Positions 22,131 to 32,668 of a stretch of DNA of 64,000 nucleotides are shown here, piece by piece. This DNA is from Diphasiastrum complanatum (taxonomy: Eukaryota; Streptophyta; Lycopodiopsida; Lycopodiales; Lycopodiaceae), in NCBI GenBank assembly GCA_029204225.1, contig CM055092.1:21169669-21233668 (forward strand), given 5' to 3'. Made by a program: the position numbers and the translations under genes. Below the pieces are notes generated by a model. That model did not search any database and was not told the DNA's origin. It saw nothing but the letters and a program-made list of their open reading frames with translations. Position 1 is the first letter of the stretch. Each line of letters opens with the position of its first letter.

Positions 22131-22143
22131 TAGTATCAAAGCC
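22131..22143 (+). other. Degenerate primer binding site of copia M
   Basis: TAGTATCAAAGCC differs from the initiator tRNA-Met complement TGGTATCAGAGCC at two positions. It lies about 65 bases before the gag ATG. Confidence 0.55.
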
Positions 22144-22199
22144 CTGAGCTCTATCAGAGTCGTCAGCTCTAATCAAAACTTTGTCTAATTCTTTCAGGC

Positions 22200-22540
22200 T
22201 ATGGCATCCATTAGCAGCATTCAATCAAAGATCTGCACAACCCTTGACTCCTCAGGATCAAACTTCCTAGCATGAAAGGTGAAGACTTATCTCATATTGA
22301 AAGGAGAAGGTCTATGGCCTTGGGTTGATGGCATAGAAGAGTTGCCTACAATCACTGGCAAGGAGCTACAGGAATGGAGAGAAAGAAACGACAAGGCAGT
22401 AGTCGTCCTATTTTCCTCCATCGAAGACAGCTTGACACTTGATCTAGCCACACTCTCCAATGCAAGAGAAATGTGGATACTTTGCTGACCAGATTTCAAA
22501 TGAAGTCACAAAGCCAAATTATGCTTCTTGAAGATCAATT
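22200..22540 (+). pseudogene. Copia M gag, first part
   Basis: Begins MASISSIQSK at about 22200. A stop (TAG) at the FLA*KVK position follows, then WPWVDGIEELPTITGKELQEWRERND and SLTLDLATLSNAREMW, typical of copia gag capsid-like sequence. It breaks off at the insert starting 22541 and resumes after 23505. Confidence 0.65.
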
Positions 22541-23505
22541 TGTTGGATTTACTCCTTCTACTCTCCTAAATCCCAATATTTAATCTGCCTCCATTCATGC
22601 TGCATATTTACTAACGTTGTCACGCACTCTGCATTTTTACATGCAAATTTGCACAGACAAAGAAAATGCGAATGAATTGCGACACTGTGTTCTTACACAG
22701 GTTATGGTGACAGGCAAAAAGAGGACACTACCTTACTGAATGGCAAAAGTGCCCTAGGCACCTTGTAAATCTTATCCTAAGGCCATTCGTAAGAGTGACG
22801 CACTTTTGCATCATCACCAATGTTCACCTGACGTCACACCCTTTGCACGCTCACCCCATGCAGTTGCGCTAACAGATTGGACAACGATTGCAGCCAGCCA
22901 TGATCTCTTACAGACAACACATCCACTCTGTACTTTCACATCTGCACACCTGTAATATTATGTATATATATTGGATACCATCTGTGTATTCAGATACATG
23001 AGACAGGAGATGAACAATGTATGAAGAGGTAAATAGAGACTAGGAGAAGAGGTTTGATTCCTCATTAAATATAGAAACAAGCTTTGTAGGGCACGCGGTT
23101 TTGTTCGCTACTGTCTTGTGCTCTACCGCATTATTAACTTGTATACTTGATATACTTAATCTGATACAGTTCATTTGTTCTGTGTTCGGATCTATGTTAA
23201 TATTGCTATGTTTATTTTTCATTATGTCTGATCTTTCTTGTTGCTCTTTTGGTAATAGACGACTAACTTTTAGTCTTGTCTTTCGCAAATTATTCGTGAC
23301 TAATTATCAGTCGAGCTCTTCGCGAATCATTCACGACGTATAATTTGTCTTGCAATTTGCGACAAATTATTCTAGGGAGAGAGTCAAATAATTCATTCCG
23401 CTGTGCACAAACATTTTTTGTTCGAGTTCGTTTCTCGTTCATTTCTTGTTCGAGTTCGTTTCTCGTTCATGTTCGTCATTTATTCTTCCCCTCTCTCTCC
23501 CAACA
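22541..23505 (+). repeat. LTR-like insert in copia M gag, probable solo LTR
   Basis: A 965-base non-coding block bounded by TGTTGG and CCAACA, interrupting the gag frame between EDQ and EQYVMGW. It has a TATA stretch (GTATATATATTGG, about 22961-22973), as expected of an LTR. Flanking five-base duplications are not exact (CAATT and AGTTG as I read the ends), so the boundaries may be off by a few bases. It contains a tandem pair of about 28 bases (TTCGAGTTCGTTTCTCGTTC, near 23420-23470). Confidence 0.6.
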
Positions 23506-24393
23506 AGTTGAACAATATGTAATGGGATGGTAAAGACCTCATCTCCTTCATTAGAAGAATGAAAGACCTGTTTCTTTCCCTACACAATTCTGAAACAGAG
23601 AATGCAGTCTCAACAAAGAAGGCTCTACCAAGATCATTTCAGACGACCCGAATATGGAGTCCCCTTGAGAAATCTGTAGTTAAGATCAGAGAAGAGGTGG
23701 AAGTCTGTGAACACCTTGATGACAAGAGTAGCTTTGATCAAGCTCTCGAAAACAAAAGAGAGAAGTAGAAGAAAAATTTCAAGCCTAAAAGGGAGTCAAA
23801 CAGACAAGATCGAAAGCAGCAGTCAGAGAGAGCTAAAGGAAGCAAATAGGAGAGCAAAAATAAGTCGAGACAACAAGATGGTGAGAATAGTCACGTAGCC
23901 GTTGACTGCTACCAAAATTCTAGATACAAGAAAGCTCAGAGCAGACGACAATAGCTCATCCTATGTGGAGAAACCTGAATCCTCCAAGATGGCCAAAGAT
24001 AGAACCAACAACGACAAGAATCCAGCAACTTACTTGTGTACTGATGTATGTGCGACATCAACTATAGATACACAAGAAATAATTCTTGATTCAAGTGCAA
24101 CGTCACTCTTCGTGACAACGAGACACATGATCACTGATTATAAAGAATCAAAATCTTCCAGATATATAATCTTGGGAGATGGTTCCAGACACAGATTCAG
24201 TGGAACCAGAGCACTATGGTTAAGCACCAAAGGAAGAGATGAAAGGCTCGGTGATGATCTATACGTGCCCACTCTTCAGAAGGACCTACTATCTGTTGCT
24301 AAGATGGTAGATGCAGGACTAATAATCACCTTTGAAGGCAATACATGTGAAGTGGTTGAATCCGCAACTACTCAGCTCATCACCATAGGATAG
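23506..24393 (+). pseudogene. Copia M gag end and protease
   Basis: Gag continues with LISFIRRMKDLFLSLHNSE and a basic linker rich in Lys/Arg. The usual zinc knuckle is not intact, only an AVDCYQNSRYKK remnant remains. The protease follows: EIILDSSATSLF in place of the usual D-S-G motif (Gly is Ser), then LYVPTLQKDLLSVAKMVDAG. The TAG at 24391-24393 separates it from integrase. Active-site loss makes it non-functional. Confidence 0.7.
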
Positions 24394-24462
24394 CGAATAG
24401 GAAACCTGTATCACCTCAAAATCCAAATACCTTCAAAGCAAGCTCACCAGATCAATGAATCG

Positions 24463-25250
24463 ATGGATATTGTATGGCACAGGAGATTGCATCACATGAA
24501 TACAGTTGATCTATACAATGCTAGCAGGAGCAAAACATTCATTGGAGTCAATATCAAAGATGCAGCATGCTTGAAGTCCTGCGATGCCTGTAACAAAGGC
24601 AAGATGTCACGTATGCCGTTTACCAAGGATTCTTTCAGAACGAAAGAAATCCTAGAACTGGTACACTCTGACATCTGTGGACCATTTGATGTGGTCTCCC
24701 TAGGAGGTTCAAAGAACTACATTACTTTTATTGATGACTTCAGCAAGTTTGCAACCGCGTACTTATCAATAACAAGTCAGAGGCCCTAAACAAATTCATA
24801 GAGTTTGTGAATTGGGCTGAGAAATGGACTGACAAGAAGGTGAAGTAGTTGAGAACAGACAGAGGAGGAGAATATGTCTCCAAACGCTTTGCAGAGTTTT
24901 GTACTAGCAAAGACATACTTCACTTGAAGACTGCAGCCTACACACCACAGCACAATGGTGTGGCAGAGAGGAGAAATCAAACTCTCATGGACGTTGCGAG
25001 ATCCATGATGGCCTATTCAAAGACATCAAAATTTTTATGGGCTGAAGCAGTAGCTACAGCCAACTACCTGCAGAACACGACAGATAGATCCAGCGTTGCA
25101 CATACATGGCACACGAGGTTTGGTGGGGCAACAAACCAATTCTGACACATGTGCCCATTTTTGGATGCGTCGCATATGCCCACATTCCAGATCAGAAAAG
25201 AAAGAAGCTGGATGAAAAGGTAGAGTAGGAGTTTCTCATAGAATATGATG
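24463..25250 (+). pseudogene. Copia M integrase
   Basis: Zinc finger part (VWHRRLHHMNT, CDACNKGKM), core with LVHSDICGPF, LRTDRGGEYV and PQHNGVAERRNQ giving D, D, E, then VATANYLQN. Frames change near 24785 and 25120 and there is a TAG directly before LRTDRGGEY, so it is dead. A further stop is seen near 25225. Confidence 0.8.
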
Positions 25251-25404
25251 TTCATTCATCATACTACAGGATCTACATGCCTAACAACAGAAAACTAACA
25301 ACAGATAGATCAAGACTGTCAGAGACGTCATACTTGATGAGTCAAAGACAATGGCTGACGGAGATCCAATCGGCTACAAAATCCTGACCAGAGGCTAGTA
25401 TGAC

Positions 25405-26163
25405 ATGCCAACATCAACAGAGGGAGCGGATCTTGAGCATCCAGAAGGAGATGTTCAAATCCCAGATGGACAGAGTGATTTTTCAGACAACGAGCAGCGA
25501 GACGTGGAACTTTTACCCATGACACCTGCTACTTACCATAGTTCAACAGTCAACAAAGGCAAGAGACTTGACAAAGGAAAGGTCATCGAGCTGACTGCAT
25601 ACACTCCAAGAAGGTCCACGCGAGAAATAAGAGCACCAATTAGATTCGTCCCTGACAGCTCATCTTCTATATCAGAGGAATTCTGTGGATTTGGCGGAGA
25701 ACCTCGAACATATGAGAAAGCTTTCAGCTGTCCAGATAAGGACAAGTAAATTAAAGCAATGGAAGACGAAATAAATTCCATAAAGTAGAACAATGTCTAG
25801 AATCTAGAACCATTACCAGCAGACATGAAGACTGTAAAATGCAAGTGAGTGTATAAATACAAGTATGGACATGATAACAATGTATCAAAGTACAAGGCCA
25901 GATTGGTAGCAAAAGGTTTCTCTCAGAAGTATGGTGTTGACTATTCTAAAGCCTTTTCTCTAGTCGTAAAGCATTCATCTTTACGTTTGCTATTTGCATA
26001 CGCAGCAACATGTAGTCTTAAGATCCACGTAGTGGATGAGCAGACTGCCTTTCTACATGGCAAGTTGAATGAGGAGGTCTATATGGACCAATCACCAGGA
26101 TTCATCTGCTCATGCTTTGTCAACTACGCCTGCCGAATGCAAAGAAGCATATACGACGACTGA
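25405..26163 (+). pseudogene. Copia M linker and reverse transcriptase start
   Basis: Linker (TPRRSTREIRAPIRF) leads to the RT entry, KAMEDEINSI, KTVKCK, then YKARLVAKGFSQKYGVDYSKAF and VDEQTAFLHGKLNEEVYMDQ. Stops sit at positions where relatives have Trp (TAG within NV*N, TGA within CK*VYKY) and elsewhere. The RT ends at 26161-26163 before the catalytic motif. Confidence 0.75.
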
Positions 26164-26512
26164 AGTAGTCTGCCAAGCCTTCACTACGCCTATGAGTATT
26201 AGATATGAAGGAAAGCCATCACTAAGCTAGTTGTGAGATTAGAGACTCAGCTAACTGAGCCTTTACAACCATGAAAAGAGAGCTTGCAACTGTTGTTTTA
26301 AGCTGATCTATCAACGACCATTGAGAACTCACTGATTTATTGTCAAATTGAGCCCTTGCTCATGGCTGTTCTAGTTGAGAGCAGTTCTGTCCTAGAAAAG
26401 GACAGAAGCAAAGTGACAAACATAGTAGAATCAATTGAAGCATTCATAACTAGCACTTTTTCGCTTTCTGGCTACATGCATATGCACTCAGAAATAGGTA
26501 TGGCTTTATCTA
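26164..26512. other. Unassigned sequence
   Basis: No gene or repeat recognised between the copia M break and the CACTA fragment. It may be decayed M sequence. Confidence 0.3.
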
Positions 26513-26997
26513 TTTTCAGTGCGTTTCATCTATGTCATTTTTTGTAATCATTTATTTTTCGTATGCACTTCAAATTTCTGTCGATTGGAGTATGTTTGGT
26601 TTTTGCCACGGTTTTCTTTTTGCCACGTCCGGCCACGTGGACGTCGGAATCCGACGTTTATGTGGCAAAAAAAAAAAAAGTGAAATTGATTTTCCACGTG
26701 GACGTCGGATTACGATGGCCCCACCACGTGGACGTCCATGTGGTAGGGAAAAAAAAAAATTTCGTTTTTTTTTTCCACGTGGACGTCGGATTCCGACGTC
26801 CACGTGGCATGTTCTCCGGTTCATTTTTATCGACCGGTTGTCGGTTTTGGGCTTGGCGTCAGATTTTGACGAATTTTAAATGCGATTCCGACGACCTTGT
26901 AGCGACGCATTTTTCAACGCCCGCATCGATTAAAAAAAAATTAAAACGCGATTTCACGTCTGAAATCCCGTAAAAAATTGCGGCAATTCTTTTAGTG
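26513..26997 (-). mobile_element. CACTA-type transposon end fragment 1
   Basis: Reading the minus strand it starts CACTAAAAGAATTGCCG at 26997, a CACTA-type terminus. Dense subterminal motifs follow: several CCACGTGGACGTCGG words and their complements, with poly(A)/poly(T) tracts between. It is homologous to 47725-48295, in opposite orientation. The other transposon end and any transposase are missing, so this is one truncated terminus lying next to the LTR stub of gypsy D. Confidence 0.7.
26775..26807. repeat. Perfect 33-base palindrome in CACTA fragment 1
   Basis: Arms CCACGTGGACGTCGGA and TCCGACGTCCACGTGG (16 bases each) flank a single T. Each arm contains a CACGTG and a GACGTC core. Confidence 0.95.
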
Positions 26998-27090
26998 CCA
27001 TGGGCTTACGCGCGTAGGATGCCATGCCCTTGCAACACATATTATTGAATGATTTTATTTATTTACACTTTGTTGGGAATACCCCCAACA
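26998..27090 (-). repeat. LTR stub of gypsy D
   Basis: The minus strand reads TGTTGGGGGTATTC from 27090, very like the LTR start of F (TGTTGGGGATATTC at 47579). It is cut after 93 bases by the CACTA fragment. It lies just past the accessory frame. Confidence 0.55.
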
Positions 27091-27136
27091 GGACCCACGG
27101 CCTGAAGTAGTGCCGGTCCCTCGGCACTCTGTCGGT

Positions 27137-28890
27137 TTAGTAGAGCGTTTTCTTCGCCCGCCTTTGCTGGATGAGGTAGGTGGTGATGTCTTCCATAAAG
27201 TTGAGGCGGTCCAATTTCTTCAAGTCCTTCGGCGTGTGAAGAGACTCGTGGGCCCCCCGCAGCCAATCTTGGTTGACCCATGTTTGGAATCGGCGTGTCC
27301 ATGGATCACCCTGAAGCGTAGCTCGATAATAGACACGAGCTATTGGTAGCTGATCTTCGATTTTGTCTGAAGGTAACGTCTTATTAACATCACAGAATAT
27401 GGATGGGAGAAAATTGTCCCATTTAGTTTTGATCCCCATCAGATGTTCCAAGTCTCGGGCGTAAGTGGCTGTCACGCGGACTATTTGATAAGGGCAATTG
27501 ATATATTGGTTGGTGAATGTGGTGAGAGCCCTTTTGGCATCTACATCCATAGTCCACCCATATTCTGATTATATTACCGGCCAATTGAGATTCTACAGTG
27601 TGATCTTGTCCAAAGGGGTGTCGCATTCCGCCCATTTGGATCTTCGTGGACATGGCAGGAAGTGCGCATTCACCCGTAATTGTTGTGGACTCGTCACATA
27701 GGCCTTGATGGCCGCAGGGTCTCTTTCAAACAACTGTTGATGCCACTCTAGTTGTGGTTGGAGGGCGGGTAATACTTGCAGTTCGTTGCCCTTGATTGTC
27801 TGAGCAGAAAACGATATCTGCCAGCCGCCTCTTGATGACTCGTGGGGATACTTTGATAGAAATTCATTGATTTTCTCCTCCACGGACTTTGGTCTTGGGA
27901 AGGCCTGGCTGACAGATATCGTGCATGAATCTCTGGATCATGTGGCTTGGCTTTGGCTGGTAGTTGCGCCTTGGCCCTGGTCTCGTGTCTCAGCAGCCGT
28001 ATCCGTCTGCCCTTGGTCTTGGCCTTCGGACCCTTGATCTTGTTGAAATCCCCCTGCTGCCTGCTGGCTCTGGTCTTGGCTTGTACTGGCCTATGTAGCG
28101 TCAAAAGTAGGTGGCGGTGAAATTACCACGGGAGTGGGCTGGGCCTTCATTTCCATGAATTTCTGGCAGGCCTTGAGGGCTTGCTTAGCCTGGGCAATCT
28201 TGTGCGTTGCACTTGTCCGATATTTGTTGAACTCTGCCTGGTGGTTGTTTAAGATTTGGCTATAAACCTATACCAGACGCCGTAGAAGATTCATTTCTGA
28301 TTGAGAAAGCGGCCTTGAGTCCGGTGCATGTTGAGCTAACCAGACGAGCTTTTCTTCTTGTATGGCTTTGACCTCCGTCCCCAAGCGCGTATTCTCTGCT
28401 TCCAAAAAGTTTAGTTGCACCTGGATGGGAGCAAGCCGTTGGGACGCTTCAGATTGAAGCTCCCGCACCTTCATGGATTCCTCAGTCAGCGCTTTGGAGA
28501 GGCTTTGGATATAGTTGTTGAGGCCCTCCTCCTTCTGCTGTAGCTTGGCAAGCTCCTGGTGCCCTGCTTGTTCGTGTTGTTGAGCCAAAATCAGCTCTTC
28601 TTGCTGGTGAGGTCTGCTCGTAGCTGTGTGTTACTCGTTGCCAGATGTAGTACCCTACTTTCCAGAATAGCTTTGGCTGCTATCGCATCTAGGATGTATT
28701 TTCCCAGAGTTTGGTACGCCATCATTACATTTGTGGGAGCAGCCGATACACTGGCACTAGCAGGGGCTTGTGTTGTATCGGCCCCGACGACTTGTATAGT
28801 ACCGTCGTCATTGTCTTCTATCAGGTTCTCATTGGACCTGATGCCATCTGGGGTGGTAGGATCAACCCGATCTGGCGATGGTACAAACAC
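27137..28890 (-). pseudogene. Accessory frame of gypsy D (coiled coil plus unknown domain)
   Basis: I do not recognise this family. From the ATG at 28890: an acidic start (SPDRVDPTTPDGI), a helix-like part (YQTLGKYILDAIAAKAIL), then after a frameshift near 28610 a strong coiled coil (LAKLQQKEEGLNNYIQ, VQLNFLEAENTRLGTEVKAIQEEK). Further pieces follow in changing frames (LSKYPHESSRGGWQI, LQPQLEWHQQLFERDPAAIK) and the last, 27550-27137, reads YINCPYQIVRVTATYARDLEHLMG and WVNQDWLRGAHESLH and ends at 27137. At least three frameshifts or stops are needed. It sits where Athila-like elements carry an env-position ORF, but I see no signal peptide or membrane segment. The layout parallels the K accessory frame. 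Confidence 0.55.
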
Positions 28891-28894
28891 TGTT

Positions 28895-29280
28895 TCAGAG
28901 TGCAGATCCGTGTTCAGTATGATCAGATGATAACTGGTAGGAAGTTTGGTCGCAAATAGAAAACTTTGTAATTTCAGTGTAAATTTCTACAGAGCTTCGC
29001 TAGCAAAGGTAACAAATGACTTGAATTCAGCCCTTATATAGCGGAATTTAGAGTGCGTATTAGGTGAAATCCACTTTCCCTTGCTCAATTCCACCCAAAT
29101 TTTGGCAGGCACCTTCTTCACAAAATTCTAAGACCTCAAGGAAGTCTGCGAGAGTTCAGAAGGTGATTTGACTGCTATGCGAAGGTTCTGCGAGGGTTCA
29201 GGCTGTCTGCGAGGGTTCAACTCTCACAGGAAGTGATCTCTCGCACAACTTATTCCTATGATTGGATTTTCAAGATCAGA
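28895..29280 (-). promoter_or_regulatory. TATA-bearing spacer of gypsy D, accessory-frame side
   Basis: Matches 455-840 of element B with few changes. The TATA motif (minus strand CTATATAAGGG, about 29033-29046) lies about 150 bases upstream of the accessory ATG. The TCTGCGAGGGTTC-like motif is repeated around 29146-29220. The spacer continues at 31154 beyond copia H. Confidence 0.55.
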
Positions 29281-29530
29281 GTTAAAATAGCAATGATCGA
29301 CTTATACAGTGCTTTCTTATTTCGATGGCACCACATGTGCTTAGTTCTAGAGTTATCGGGCCATCTTTCTGTTACGAGCCCTTTGAGTGATTTTAAGCAG
29401 CTTATCTTTGTACTTAATAATCAGTTGAATATACAATTTGTTGAGAGCAATTCTGTTGTCTTGTCTTATTGCACTTGACGTTGTGTTGTGGTGATTGATC
29501 CGGTCGGGTGTTTAAACTGTGTTTCTTAAC
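29281..29530 (+). repeat. 5' LTR of copia H (250 bp)
   Basis: It starts exactly where similarity to the B spacer stops and ends directly before the primer site. Its ends are GTTAA and TTAAC, an inverted pair, without the usual TG and CA. Confidence 0.55.
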
Positions 29531-29531
29531 T

Positions 29532-29544
29532 TGGTATCAGAGCC
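29532..29544 (+). other. Primer binding site of copia H
   Basis: TGGTATCAGAGCC, complementary to the 3' end of initiator tRNA-Met. Confidence 0.9.
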
Positions 29545-30799
29545 CCTTGGTGGCTTGAATCACCGGACAAGAACAGAGAGCTACGAATTCACGACGGTTT
29601 GTTGGCTAGAAAGCACAAAATCGAGTCTATGGAGATTTGTGGAATAGCTCAAAATTGTAAGAAGATTCAGAGGCAGGGGATTGTCAGCTGAATCAGAGGG
29701 CAAGCAAAAAGTGAAGCTGGAAAATCTTCTAAAGGGTTGCTTGGCATGTGTGATTGGTTTGAATCCAATCGAAGACCGTTTGAAAATCTGTTTGAAGCAG
29801 GTGATGGCTGACTGTAGGGCGACCTGAGTGCAGTAGAAGGCTACAAAAAGTGGCTTAGAGAAAGCCTGAGCATAGCTCAAGAAGTTTTTCTTCTTTCTCA
29901 TGACTAGGGTTTACAACCATAAAACTGTGGATCTTTGGTTGTAGGAGATCATTTCTGGCACTGTAAGTGCATGATGGAGGGCACCCTAGTGCTGGGAAGA
30001 TAATTCCAGAAGGCCACTAATTGCCGTAGAGAGTTGGAGGAGAGCTTGAAGGATTAGCCGTGGGTTTTTTCCAAAACCCTTTCATAATCACCATAGCCGT
30101 GGAGAGAGGAGATGGTCGAGAGAGGCCGCAGACAGACCTCGCGCGCCTTCATCCATTCTAGCATTTAGTGTAAATAGGTGCTTAGTGCTTTGAAGTGAAG
30201 CTCTAAATGCACGACCTCCTTGTGGATCGTTGGATCAAAGACAATGGTCAAGATGGAGTTATCAAGAAGGAACGTGGACCACAAGATGGAGGATCACCGG
30301 TAGATGGGCTTTGAAAGGGTCCTGAAGAATTGAAAGACAAAATAGGCCTTCTTTTCATTAAAAATTTTCAAACTAAAAAAATTGTTGGGTCCCAAGTTTT
30401 TGAAGGGTGAAGTTTCTTCACACTGAAGAAATAGTTCAAAAACCCAAATTGCCCTTATTTTCACCTCCTTTAGCCTATTTTGGCCAAATGAAAGACTATA
30501 GCCTCCAAACGAAGGGCACCCTGACGGTACCTGCAAGTACGGTACACCAAAATAGAGTAATTGCCAAGGAGAAAGTGTTCGAAACGCGCCAAAAGTGATT
30601 TCACCATTCCACTAGGCAGGTAGCTGGGAGTTGGTGACGAGAAGCATTTCGAAAAGCGACGCCAGTTTGGCTTTCAATTTGGCAAAAGAGCGGCAAGGGC
30701 CCTAGTAAGCCAAAAATTGCAGGTCATTATTTGTGATTTCTGACATCACGGTTGGCTTTGGCATATGCTTTATAGCCTACAGGTGGAGTTTCAAGCAGT
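29545..30799 (+). other. Long non-coding leader of copia H
   Basis: About 1.25 kb between primer site and gag ATG without a convincing frame on the plus strand. Much longer than the 0.8 kb of element E. Confidence 0.45.
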
Positions 30800-31102
30800 T
30801 TGGAGATGGCAAACATCAATGAGGCAATTTTGGACGATGGAAGCAAACTTGACGAGGCATCTAACTGCAACATCTGGAAATTCAAAATGAAGAGCATTTT
30901 GATGAAGAAAGAGTTATGGGAGATTGTGGCAGGTATTGAAGTCCGACCAAATACCACTCCAGGTGACATGAGGGCCTTTGATAAAAAGGCACAAAGAGCA
31001 TTGTCCTTAATCAATCTTTCAGTGAAAGACCATGTAATCACTCATATAAGTGATGCCACGACGGCTAGGAGAGCTTGGGAAGCTCTTAGAATGCAATTTT
31101 AA
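30800..31102 (+). pseudogene. Copia H gag, N-terminal part
   Basis: About 100 residues from an ATG at 30800 (an internal Met two codons later is also possible): NCNIWKFKMKSILMKKELWEIV, KKAQRALSLINLSVKDHVI and TARRAWEAL match the copia gag capsid-like pattern (compare NYSIWKVRMESIMIMQDLMEIV in E). It ends at a TAA at 31100-31102, after which the element is cut. Confidence 0.75.
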
Positions 31103-31153
31103 ACTTGCAATTCAGTTCGGGCCATTTTTTTTTGAAGTTGAGATTGAACGCAG

Positions 31154-31670
31154 TAAGATGATCTTGACGCTCTGCGAGGGTTCTAAAAATTCAGCTTCTA
31201 GTAACTCTCGCATACACTAAAAAATGATGATTCCTCCATCAAGAACTCTCGCAAAGATTTTCATGGATGCATCTAAGTTAGATTTGGTGATTGTCCAAGT
31301 TTCAAGAGCTATCTCCCAGGGGATCTCAAAAAATCATGAAAAAAGTGCTCTTTCAAAGTGTTTTTAGATGAGATCTCGAGATGTTCTAATTTTTAACTTT
31401 TGTAAACTGGTAATCAGCTTCATCCATGCTTGATCTGACTGTTGGTGGTTCTCTGGAAGTTTTGATGGATACTTGGTAGTAGATCTATGAGTCAGTCTGA
31501 TGATCTGCTTCCTTCTTGATCCTATCTAGATTTGGATCCTTCTTGGATTCTGATGGATTTTCTCGATCTTGCTAGATCTGGCTGAATCTGGATGGATCTA
31601 GCTTGATTTGGCTTGACCTTCTTAAATATAGTGGTGATGGTTTAGTATAATATCTTTTTGTAACGTGTCA
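31154..31670 (-). promoter_or_regulatory. Spacer of gypsy D, integrase side
   Basis: Continues the region conserved with B (about 909-1422). Begins on the minus strand with TGACACGTTACAAAAAG, 15 bases after the integrase stop. No coding signal. Confidence 0.5.
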
Positions 31671-31684
31671 TCGCCAATCTGGAT

Positions 31685-32668
31685 CTATCTTACTCCGGGT
31701 GGCCAGTATTTGTGCAACTGGCTATAGTTGATGGGTGTATCGAATGGTGTCCCATCTAGCTTTTCCAAATTCACGGCTCCATGATTAAGAATTTCCTTGA
31801 TCCTATAAGGACCTTCGTCTGTAAATTTTAACTTTCCCTTGATCGCCTTGATTTTATACATCAGGACCAGATCTCCAGAGCGAAAATCCTTCTTTTGTAA
31901 CCTGCGATCATGCCATGCCTTGCATCTTTTTTTTTTCAGCTGCCAATGCATGCACAACTAGTAAGCGTGTTTCACAGAGTTTTTGCAGAGCTTAGTGGTG
32001 TACTTGTAGAGATTTGGACTCATTAAGACCTTGCGTGGTGGCAACCCTTAATGAAGAAACTAAAAACTCTACTGGCATTACAACATCCTGACCATATACC
32101 AATTGGAAGGGTGTTTGATCAGTGCTTTCTTTATATGCTGTCCTGAATGCCCATAGTACAGCATACAACTTATGTTTCCAATTCGATCTGCTAGCTTCAG
32201 CTGTTTTTGTGAGCACGCTACACAAGATCTTATTGGATGATTCTGCTTGCCCATTACCACGAGGGTAATAAGGCGTACTAGTTTTGTGGATCACGAAGAA
32301 TTCCTCCAACAGGACCTTGATGGTCTCGTTGATGAAATGGCTTCCGCGATTGCTGACTAGCTCCACCGGACATCCAAAGCGTATAATGATATTTTCATAA
32401 AGGAAGTTGGCAGTGGTCCTAGCATCAACTACTTTTACTACCTTGGCTTCGACCCATTTAGTGAGGTAGTCTATGGCTACGATTATGTATCGAGCCTGAG
32501 AACTCCTTGCTGCAGGGTGAATTGGACCGACGTAATCCAATCCCACTTTTCGAATGGTGTTTGGGCTAAGTCCGGGTGTAGTAAGTCGTAATTCAATCTC
32601 GTTGGTCTCCTTGCCCTTTGGCACACATCGCACTTTTTCAAGTATTCCTCCGTATCCTTATGAATCAT
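31685..32668 (-). pseudogene. Gypsy D integrase
   Basis: Reading down from 32668: zinc finger remainder (KKCDVCQRARRPTRLN), core with AIDYLTKWVEAK, VSNRGSHFINET (Asp of the SDRG motif is Asn) and RGNGQAESSNK, a C-terminal region FRTAYKESTDQTPFQLVYGQDV, and after a frame change near 31975 the end MYKIKAIKGKLKF to LHKYWPPG. The D to N change in the catalytic core and two frame breaks make it inactive. Confidence 0.85.

Larger units (their letters stand above)
22200..26163 (+). mobile_element. Copia M, decayed Ty1/copia element with nested insert
   Basis: Gag, protease, integrase and RT segments follow in the normal copia order but are broken by many stops, mainly TAG, and frameshifts. Gag is interrupted by a 965-bp LTR-like insert. 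No 3' LTR is recognised. The RT is cut after MQRSIYDD at 26160, before the catalytic YVDD. Confidence 0.8.
29281..31153 (+). mobile_element. Copia H fragment inserted in the D spacer
   Basis: Begins with an LTR-like block (29281-29530), then a tRNA-Met primer site and a long leader, then the N-terminal part of a copia gag. No pol or 3' LTR. Compared with element B, about 80 bases of spacer are missing at its position, so the insertion was followed by a deletion. Confidence 0.7.

Noticed and set aside
26532-26973. Arg/Val-rich proteins in the CACTA end
   Set aside because: Frames arise from the CCACGTGGACGTC repeats and are open on both strands.
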